Below the pieces are notes generated by a model. The model was not told the DNA's origin. It searched no databases and saw only the letters and a program-made list of their open reading frames with translations. The position numbers were made by a program, and so were the translations under genes. A DNA stretch of 64,000 bases from Amborella trichopoda. Its lineage: Eukaryota; Streptophyta; Magnoliopsida; Amborellales; Amborellaceae. Of this stretch, positions 59,501-64,000 are shown one piece after another. The stretch covers positions 5,353,058-5,417,057 of the forward strand of contig NW_006499912.1 in assembly GCF_000471905.2 (NCBI RefSeq), given 5' to 3'. Numbering within the stretch: the stretch's first letter is position 1; each line of letters begins with the position of its first letter.

Positions 59501-62500
59501 TCCTAATATGATTATGAATTTTAGGCATTTCCAACATCTATGGTAAAACTGTAATAGTATAATGGCATATTAATTCTCGGGGAAAAAAAATACTGCCAGA
59601 GAGTATTTGTCTGTAAATGCTCTTCCCTTTTCATTCAAAGGTGGAAATTTATATGAGAATAAAAATTACTCCATGGCTCTTCTTGAGAACGTAGAATGCC
59701 CATACATGAAGGATTTAATATGCATGAGGAAATATCTTATCAGGTCCAGTATTCATAGGGTGTGGGCTGGTTTAGTTCCAGGACCAAGCTGCTGCTCCAC
59801 ATCTTTGTTGCATAAAATTTATATTACCTTGAAAGTCATTTCAACTTGTTTCACATATGTGGTTTCAGATTAGCTGAGAAACTGATTCTGGAGTCTCTGA
59901 AGATGGAAGGAATTCTTCTTGGGTATGAAAACTAGAACTGTTTAATCATGAAATTGGAAGAAGCTGAGTGTAATTTATTGCTTAACGTTTCACATGATGT
60001 TTGGCTGGCTCCAGTGACATTGATGAAATGATGGAGAGAAGACTGGGTGCTGTTTTTATGTCACATGGTCTTGGACATTTTCTTGGAATTGATACCCATG
60101 ATCCAGGAGGCTATGCTGAGGTTAGTTTGTAGGTTATAGCTTGCGTTAGGTGATGAAGCAGTGTTAAAATTTAAGTTAAAATCATCTCGTTTATTACTCT
60201 CGAAACTCTGGATACCCTCTTCTCTTTGCTCTGGATTTATTTCCATTTATAGTGGACTTTCAAGAACTGACTATTTTTTTGCACATGGTATGATAGGGAA
60301 TGGAGAGGTCAAAAGAACCAGGATTGAAGGCATTAAGAACCATTAGAGAACTCCAAGAGGGCATGGTTAGTAATTGACAATCTTTGTAATAGCTCAACCA
60401 TCTTGAGTGAGAACCAGATGCTACCATTGTTGATGCTCTTGATAGTATTTCATATCCTGAATGTGGAGTATTTGTCCGTGTTAATAAGAATTTATCTTTT
60501 CCATTGATCATCATCATTTTTCCATTGATATGCAGAAAAATGGGAAAATGGATTTGCTTCAGTCATCCATTCTCCACCCTTCCTCTCTTTATTATTATTA
60601 TTATTTTGATAAATTCGACTGTATTATTAAATATTAGTAGTATAAAGATATATACATTTACAATCTGCAGGTAGAAAGGTGACCAAGATTCTGGGTTTAG
60701 GTTACCAAGACACTGTTATTAATATAAAGATGTGGGAGATGGTTGGATGAAAATTTTGGTCAAAGACCTGCTAGAGTCTTTAGGGAGAGTTGGAGTTTCA
60801 GTTGCCAATTTATGATTTTTTTTGTTTTTTAATCACCCTCTATTATTACAGTGGAACAAACCCCACCTTTAGTCAAACAATATGAGTCCTTTAAGGAGCA
60901 TAGAAGTTTCACCTGGGTTGGAGCCACGGTTCCAATAAGCCCTGAACAGGAAAAGATCGAGGCACTTGAACTATCCCTAAAAAGCCATGCACCCCAGCAA
61001 CTCCCATGTTACCTAGAAAGCACCCATCAAAATTCAGTTTGATCTATGGTGTCAGGATGGGGAGCAAACTGGTGGGAGGACCTTGGAGTGGGCCTTGGAC
61101 TAGACCTTGTGATTGTTTCCCAGTTTGATAAGAAGTCCGTTGTGGTGTAGCTTTTGAACTCCTTTCATAGTCTTGGCCGGAGTGTTGTCCTTGAGTACCT
61201 CAAAGTTCCTTTGCTCCGAAGATCCATGGGTTTTTCTCTAGCCAAATATACTTAAAAGAGCAAGAATGTGCCCTCCATTGGGCCAGGCCTGACTTCAAGA
61301 ATGGGTGCAAAAGTAGATTCAGAATACCCTTGGATTCTTTGTGGCAATAACCTGTCATCCCCAAATGGTTGAGAGAAAGACCTAGAACTGCCCTGCCAGC
61401 GAGCAATGAAGGAATAGGTAGTGCTCTCCTTACGCATAAATCACCTAGTGGCTATTGATGCCTTGGCCAGAGATCTATCCAAAATCGCATCCTACCCCCC
61501 ATTTTTGCCAATATACGAATTGAATTGGAAAAGGTTGGTAAGCTGATATTATGCACTCTCCAAGCCCCTGAAATCCTAGTGTTGGCAGGAGCCTTTGGGT
61601 CATCAGTTTGAGCCTTATTTCTTCTGTGTTCTAAAACTCGTTTGAGTTGACTCTAACTTTGGCGAGTCACTCGGGAACAAGGTACGTGATATATGTAGTT
61701 CATAACCTGTACAGTATTCGGGTGGGTTGCTACAGTACTCATTCGAGTACTGTTAACTGGTAAGTTTAAAGGGGGGGGGACCACACTGCCTTATATTGTT
61801 TATTTCTTTGATACTGTTAACTGGTTAGTTTAAAGGGAGGGGGGGGGGGACTACACTGCCTTTTATTGTTTATTTCTTTGATTTAGAGCCTTATTTTGCC
61901 AACTTGAGAATTCCATGCTTAGTTAGATTCTAGCTTGATCCAGCTATTAAAAACAATATATTTAAGAAAATATACCTGGTTTGAGATTGAAAAAGTCAGC
62001 CAAGTTTTTAGCCCATTGTGAAACATTGTGGTTCCTTTGCAATCGGTTGTCAATATTCAATTCCCTAGGAAAAAAAAAAGAAAGCGGAAAACTAGAAAGA
62101 GTATTTTAAAGTTTTGAAACTCGGATTTACTATTCATCCGAATTTTTCCATTACCTTGGTTCCCAAAATTGGTTGGGGGATTTTGATTTGAGTTACTTGG
62201 TGAAGCTTTGACAAGGATTGGAGGCATCGATTTGCATTGAGCACGAAGATTGGGGATTTTCATTTTTTTTTTTTGCAATTTAAATTTGTAAATTGATTTA
62301 TTTTTTACTAAATCAAATGTCATTTATTAAAAATTCATTTTCTATATACTTCATTTTTTAATGATTTCCCTTTTTCTATTTTCTAAAATTCCTTTTTAAT
62401 ATATTTTTTTTCCTTCTTTTTCAAGCCAATAACATCAATTTATTGCTATTTCATGTTTTATATTTTTTTTGGATTTTTGTAGTTTTTCTACTAATCCATA

Positions 62501-63948
62501 CTAGAGTGCACCCGAGATCTGTGCTGCCTATACGACCTTCCCCACACGTTTGCGCATTTTTTGACATCTTTTGGTATTTTGAGCACTTGGACGTTGGGTT
62601 GCCTTAAATGTCACTTGTGAGTTTGTGTATAAACATGCACACACACATGTATATGTCTGTCTCTATGTGTCTATAGACCCTTTTCCTCAAATCAGACTCG
62701 GTTTAAACACCGTAGAGCTGATCTTTATGAAGCCGTTTCTATTTTTAGGAGCACTGAAATTCTTAAGAGGTCCTTATAACCAACACAAATTCTATGCTTC
62801 AGAAAGCACTGATTCTTACCCAGAAAACTGACCATAGACATGAAAGTTTGCTTCTTCCCTGGATTCCTTGATATATTTTCTATATTTGCATCATGCCTTA
62901 TGCCCATCATATCTTCTCTCAGTTTGTCTTGCACTTGCTTGAGGGATGTCTTTGGTACTTCCTTATAGTGCAAATGCACAAACCATGAAAATGTGGGTGC
63001 TCATTCATCATAATGTTATTTTTATCCTATGATCAGGTAGATCTCACCTGAAAGTTCTTTGGAAATAAAACATGTATGAACTTCAAAATCTTATCCCAAA
63101 GGATTTCAAGCCCTAGACAGCTATAATTCGTATGCTTTATGTCTTTATCTAGTAAATGCAAGGATGTAGGATCATAAGCATGTGCAGGAAATAAAACATG
63201 GATATGGACATTATTAGAAGTTTAACATGATACAAATTTTATTATTTTGTGAATTTGAGACTAGTTCAAACCCTAGAGATAGCTAGAAGGAATTCTGGGG
63301 GGCGGGGGGGGGGGGGCGGGCTAAGAAAATTTAGAAGCCCGACTCTTTGATAGTGTAAGAAATTAAGAATGGAATGATTTTGAATATCGATTCATTAGTA
63401 AAAAACCTTCTCCCACTTTTGAATTGTTGAAACAAGAATTCTATGTGAGAGTAGAAGCTCCAAAAGGGGAATATGCCTTGTGTTCTAAACTGGTAAATGT
63501 TAGGATGTAGGATCATAAGAATGTGCAGGAAATTAAACATGCATATGTACATTATTAGAAGTTTAATTTGATGCATATTTTATTATTTCGTGAATTTTGT
63601 ACTGGTTTTATCAGAAGTTGCATGCACATGATTCTTTCAAAATTTCTGATGCATAAATTGTTTATGATTCAAAGAATAATCGAAATAAACTCTAGCAGGA
63701 TGCATTCATAGAAGTATACATAGTTTCCAAAAATAAAAAACTCAGCACATGCTCTTTTTTAAATGAGAAGGCTTCCCTTTTTCACATACAAGGTTTCTCC
63801 CTGTCACATGTAAAGCCCCATGCTCTCCCCAGGCCCCCAAAAAATAAAAAAAAAATCAAAAAACAAAAAACCAACCTCTCTTCTTTGCCCCGGGGGCTCT
63901 CTCCCCTCCAAACTTGATTCTCTTTTTTTACACATACGGTAGAAGGCT

Positions 63949-64000
<52 letters not shown>
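32093..64000 (+). CDS. PEPD: Xaa-Pro dipeptidase (prolidase), 14 exons, 3' end outside window
   Basis: Metallopeptidase of the M24B (pita-bread) family that splits Xaa-Pro dipeptides, probably cytosolic, recycling proline. Exons: 32093-32227, 32765-32814, 35056-35116, 36505-36600, 36701-36850, 40854-40985, 44780-44907, 48118-48160, 50203-50286, 54256-54297, 54505-54575, 59869-59922, 60015-60120, 60297-60365. All introns are GT-AG and all phases join, giving 407 codons. The N-terminal half holds the prolidase-specific domain ([39 protein letters not shown]). The catalytic half has [11 protein letters not shown] (H255), [20 protein letters not shown] (D276, D287) and [13 protein letters not shown] (H370, H377), matching human PEPD numbering. 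About 85 C-terminal residues, including ligands E412 and E452, lie beyond the window. Introns of up to 5.3 kb carry many transposons, but the exons show no break. Confidence 0.96.
32765..32814 (+). CDS. PEPD: Prolidase exon 2 (residues 46-62)
   Basis: Encodes [16 protein letters not shown] plus two bases of the next Arg codon. Acceptor TTAG|GGAG, donor TTCAG|GTGTGT. Confidence 0.95.
33080..34330 (-). mobile_element. Possible degenerate L1-type LINE fragment in intron 2
   Basis: Minus-strand ORFs at 33722-33985 and 33304-33552 look protein-like. The segment [17 protein letters not shown] followed by RTKDTRFLG resembles the L1 endonuclease core (pattern LVDPPLHGGxFTWxNxG then RxDRFL). Upstream on the minus strand there are weaker traces. 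The match is partial and from memory of the family pattern; another retroelement is possible. The rest of intron 2 shows nothing I can name. Confidence 0.35.
35056..35116 (+). CDS. PEPD: Prolidase exon 3
   Basis: Completes the Arg codon and encodes [20 protein letters not shown], the most conserved N-terminal block of the family. Acceptor TTGCAG, donor GTAAGT. Confidence 0.96.
35579..35764. repeat. ~93-bp two-unit tandem repeat in intron 3
   Basis: Both units begin GGATGAACTTT and share TCATGTCCTATTTCACACT and TTCCATTGGT. The second carries a small insertion. Confidence 0.85.
36300..36412. repeat. AC/AT simple-repeat tract in intron 3
   Basis: CATGCATGCATA, then (AC)n at about 36343-36358, then ACATATATAC-type repeats. 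Confidence 0.85.
36505..36600 (+). CDS. PEPD: Prolidase exon 4
   Basis: 32 codons including [19 protein letters not shown]. Acceptor TTGAAAG, donor AAG|GTGATT. Separated from exon 5 by only 100 bp. Confidence 0.95.
36701..36850 (+). CDS. PEPD: Prolidase exon 5
   Basis: 50 codons, from ERYMVDVV to SKPAELE, including [12 protein letters not shown]. Phase 0 at both ends. Confidence 0.95.
37674..37852 (+). mobile_element. Short RTE-related element with 20-bp target duplication (intron 5)
   Basis: The head contains GGAGGGTTGTGTTAGG, a phrase I associate with the 5' part of plant RTE LINEs; the tail is CCCCAAATAGTTGGGATAAG followed by (GAT)n. The flank ATAGTGAGAGCATAGTGACT (37654-37673) recurs after the tail at 37853-37872 with one difference. 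The variable, long duplication and tandem tail are the mark of target-primed insertion. It is either an internally deleted LINE or a SINE-like passenger. Confidence 0.85.
38261..38470 (+). mobile_element. Second short RTE-related element (intron 5)
   Basis: Shares GAGGTGGGTTGTGTTAGG and the AATAGTTGGG...GATGATGATG tail with the element 0.6 kb upstream, in the same orientation. Flanks ATTAAAATATGCTCTC (38245-38260) and ATTAAAATACGCTCTC (38471-38486) are a 16-bp duplication with one difference. Confidence 0.85.
38500..39123 (-). pseudogene. Coding-like block antisense in intron 5, function unknown
   Basis: Two overlapping minus-strand ORFs look more like protein than their surroundings. One starts at ATG 39123 or 39108 and reads [19 protein letters not shown], then [12 protein letters not shown] and a His run. 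The other contains [20 protein letters not shown] then [20 protein letters not shown] in an acidic stretch. They are in different frames over a (GAT)n/(CTT)n-rich middle. This may be a host-gene fragment, a nested gene whose parts are spliced, or a retrocopy; its left end lies 14 bp past the RTE-element duplication. I do not recognise the protein. Confidence 0.35.
39943..39960. repeat. Poly-G run in intron 5
   Basis: Around 18 consecutive G on the plus strand. Similar runs occur near 38911-38922, 61772-61779, 61841-61850 and 63298-63318. Confidence 0.85.
40854..40985 (+). CDS. PEPD: Prolidase exon 6
   Basis: 44 codons: [19 protein letters not shown] and [11 protein letters not shown], the link into the catalytic domain. 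Acceptor TTGCAG, donor GAG|GTGACC. Confidence 0.96.
40986..44779 (+). other. Prolidase intron 6: mostly unassigned
   Basis: 3.8 kb intron. Besides the 162-bp tandem repeat near its 3' end, two minus-strand ORFs (42338-42559 and 43709-43987, 73 and 92 codons) have balanced composition but no motif I recognise. They may be old repeat fragments. Confidence 0.4.
44231..44554. repeat. 162-bp two-unit tandem duplication in intron 6
   Basis: Units at 44231-44392 and 44393-44554 both start TCAAATAATCAGGC and share AGATCTAGAAATAACAGGTG, TTTCTAGAAGTTAC and TTTGGCAGTGCCTGA. About 8% divergence by eye. Confidence 0.92.
44780..44907 (+). CDS. PEPD: Prolidase exon 7
   Basis: Encodes [18 protein letters not shown] and [18 protein letters not shown], start of the M24 catalytic fold. 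Ends with two bases of a Ser codon. Confidence 0.96.
45755..47460 (-). mobile_element. RTE-type LINE, antisense in intron 7, decayed
   Basis: Read on the minus strand, right to left. 47460-46600 shows the endonuclease-to-RT linker ([33 protein letters not shown]). 46562-46230 shows the RT part ([44 protein letters not shown]). 46084-45881 shows [16 protein letters not shown] and DDLVEVEG near the C-terminus. The (GAT)n tail is at 45755-45766. The frame is interrupted many times, so it is dead. It is longer than the copy at 28787 and belongs to the same clade. Confidence 0.88.
47521..47940 (-). mobile_element. Cluster of three tRNA-like SINE heads in intron 7
   Basis: Three related blocks (about 47556-47642, 47733-47830, 47853-47931), separated by A- and GAAAA-rich spacers. 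On the minus strand the first reads TAGCTTAGTGGTA then GGTTCAATCCC, and the second TGGCTTAGTGGTAGAC. These fit the A box (TRGCNNAGYNGG) and B box (GGTTCGANNCC) of RNA polymerase III promoters in tRNA-derived SINEs. The third is decayed. None folds obviously as a working tRNA, and lengths are short. Confidence 0.6.
47660..47716. repeat. (AAAAG)n microsatellite
   Basis: About ten GAAAA units between the first two SINE-like blocks. Confidence 0.9.
48118..48160 (+). CDS. PEPD: Prolidase exon 8 (active-site His255)
   Basis: 43-bp exon encoding [16 protein letters not shown]255 is the conserved active-site histidine. Confidence 0.95.
48648..49007. repeat. 180-bp two-unit tandem duplication in intron 8
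   Basis: Units at 48648-48827 and 48828-49007 both start ATTAGAGAAATAG and share ACTGCTGACTGATGTTCCGA, CATTGGGGTGGTCACTAACT and GTGACTTCAGATCTATAA. Confidence 0.93.
50203..50286 (+). CDS. PEPD: Prolidase exon 9 (metal ligands D276, D287)
   Basis: 28 codons with [20 protein letters not shown]; both aspartate ligands are present. Acceptor TTTAAGCAG, donor CCT|GTAAGT. Confidence 0.97.
50390..50437 (-). mobile_element. 48-bp RTE LINE tail with perfect 14-bp target duplication (intron 9)
   Basis: On the minus strand it reads GACCCCAAATAGTTTGGGAA ... GATGTTGTTGATGAT, the extreme 3' end of the RTE family. TGAAGCCATTTAAT lies at 50376-50389 and again at 50438-50451. A severely 5'-truncated insertion that still shows its duplication. 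Confidence 0.88.
51737..51768. repeat. (AC)n then (AT)n microsatellite
   Basis: GCGCACGC then a pure AC run and ATATAT, just left of element G copy 2. Confidence 0.92.
51779..52293 (-). mobile_element. Inverted-repeat element G, copy 2 (intron 9)
   Basis: Reverse complement of 26431-26920 over most of its length. Its own ends are imperfect inverted repeats: TCATGCAACAGTTTATTAG on the left against the complement of the right end, TCATGTCACAATGCC, both running into an ATAATGAA phrase. About 515 bp, no ORF. Target duplication not clear. Confidence 0.7.
53396..53556. repeat. 63-bp tandem repeat followed by (GA)n
   Basis: CTCCAAAAGAAGAGG starts at 53396 and 53459, each followed by CAGCTATAGCTTTTGGCACG; then a pure GA run of about 50 bp. 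Confidence 0.9.
53566..53994. other. Assembly gap (429 N) in intron 9
   Basis: GA-rich sequence on both sides, so the gap is probably a collapsed or unreadable simple repeat. Confidence 0.98.
54256..54297 (+). CDS. PEPD: Prolidase exon 10
   Basis: 14-codon exon, [14 protein letters not shown], matching the human segment around NGKFTADQKAVYE. Acceptor CTGCAG, donor AAT|GTAAGT. Confidence 0.95.
54505..54575 (+). CDS. PEPD: Prolidase exon 11
   Basis: Encodes [19 protein letters not shown] then IEMH, ending two bases into a Lys codon. Confidence 0.95.
56291..58339 (-). mobile_element. Solo LTR of the same Copia family in intron 11
   Basis: Collinear with the 2.06-kb LTRs at 17876 and 23951. 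Shared landmarks are the start with GCTATGTAGAAT, GGGCACTCCACCCATGC near 57747, AACCAACCCAACG, GGATCCATGACCCACA, and the end AAAGGCCACAAACCCGGCA. Length 2049 bp, TG to CA, flanked by CATTT (56286-56290) and CATTC (58340-58344), a 5-bp duplication with one difference. More diverged than the other copies. The host gene is spliced across it. Confidence 0.78.
59281..59415. repeat. ~52-bp tandem repeat in intron 11
   Basis: About three units built on CCAATTGGGTTGGTGTTCGA and ACCAAAAAGGTAGGAATC, with 10-20% differences. Confidence 0.7.
59869..59922 (+). CDS. PEPD: Prolidase exon 12
   Basis: Completes Lys and encodes [17 protein letters not shown], with two bases of Gly at the end. Follows a 5.3-kb intron that holds a solo LTR. 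Confidence 0.95.
60015..60120 (+). CDS. PEPD: Prolidase exon 13 (metal ligand H370)
   Basis: Encodes [33 protein letters not shown]370 and H377 are present. Residue 365 is Ser (TCA) where the family nearly always has Pro before HGLGH. Confidence 0.96.
60297..60365 (+). CDS. PEPD: Prolidase exon 14 (last in window)
   Basis: 23 codons, [19 protein letters not shown] then QEGM407, including the conserved R398. Donor ATG|GTTAGT. The next exon should begin with the V-x-T-V-E(412)-P-G block, which does not occur in the remaining 3.6 kb. Confidence 0.95.
60366..64000 (+). other. Prolidase intron 14, cut by the window end
   Basis: More than 3.6 kb with no further exon. Contains a ~67-bp duplication (TACTGTTAACTGGT, GTTTAAAGGG, poly-G; about 61756-61882), a ~115-bp direct repeat (63152-63268 and 63494-63610, with GGATGTAGGATCATAAG), poly-G runs, and a (CT)n(AT)n tract at the very end. 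Short ORFs (60851-61042, 61200-61437) have no recognisable motif. Confidence 0.6.
63946..64000. repeat. (CT)n(AT)n microsatellite at the window end
   Basis: Pure CT run followed by pure AT run to the last base. Confidence 0.95.

Noticed and set aside
60400-60520. Possible exon 15 of prolidase just after exon 14
   Set aside because: Translation does not give the expected V-x-T-V-E-P-G block, and a good donor site ends exon 14 in phase.
60661-60700. CTGCAG acceptor-like site in intron 14
   Set aside because: The sequence after it does not match the next prolidase segment in any frame.
1-64000. CRISPR arrays, operons, tRNA or rRNA genes, prokaryotic or viral gene clusters
   Set aside because: None present; the repeats have no spacer structure, and the only recognised host gene is a spliced plant gene.

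Overview
This window looks like nuclear DNA from a flowering plant. It is AT-rich, has GT-AG introns, and is dense in Copia LTR retrotransposons, LINEs and short inverted-repeat transposons. It carries one recognisable host gene, an Xaa-Pro dipeptidase (prolidase) whose exons read like the Arabidopsis protein. Its introns are long (several of 2 to 5 kb), which fits a large-intron angiosperm such as a magnoliid, a basal eudicot or another woody lineage. The species cannot be fixed from the window. Three runs of N (8023-8807, 24298-25093, 53566-53994) are assembly gaps.

1-32 kb is gene-free and made of repeats. A dispersed repeat, R1, starts at the left edge and recurs at 17.6-27.3 kb. There follow a Copia 3' remnant (about 2.15-2.77 kb), a family of ~0.4 kb MITEs with 9-bp target-site duplications (five copies between 4.3 and 17.0 kb), a second, palindromic MITE family (three copies), a third 0.43 kb inverted-repeat element, and satellite-like purine/pyrimidine tracts. 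A solo LTR (10374-12452) has a perfect 5-bp target duplication. A broken 7.9 kb Copia element lies on the minus strand (17876-25737), nested inside the second R1 copy, with TSD TTGAA, ~2 kb LTRs, a tRNA-Met-type primer site and recognisable gag, protease, integrase, RT and RNase H remnants. Further right are a 106-bp tandem array, a dead RTE-type LINE and another satellite-like tract.

32.1-64 kb is the 5' four-fifths of the prolidase gene on the plus strand. Fourteen exons give 407 codons with every junction phase consistent. In this numbering the first metal ligands fall at D276, D287 and H370, as in human PEPD. The window stops before the exon that should carry the E412 ligand. The introns hold much transposon debris: two short RTE-related elements with near-perfect 16-20 bp target duplications, a 48-bp RTE tail with a perfect 14-bp duplication, an antisense RTE LINE, a cluster of tRNA-like SINE heads, an inverted-repeat element related to one at 26.4 kb, a second solo LTR of the same family, and several two-unit tandem duplications (about 93, 162 and 180 bp).

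I found no CRISPR, operon, tRNA or rRNA gene, and no credible new multi-gene system. The most interesting content is the layered transposon record and the structure of the prolidase gene.
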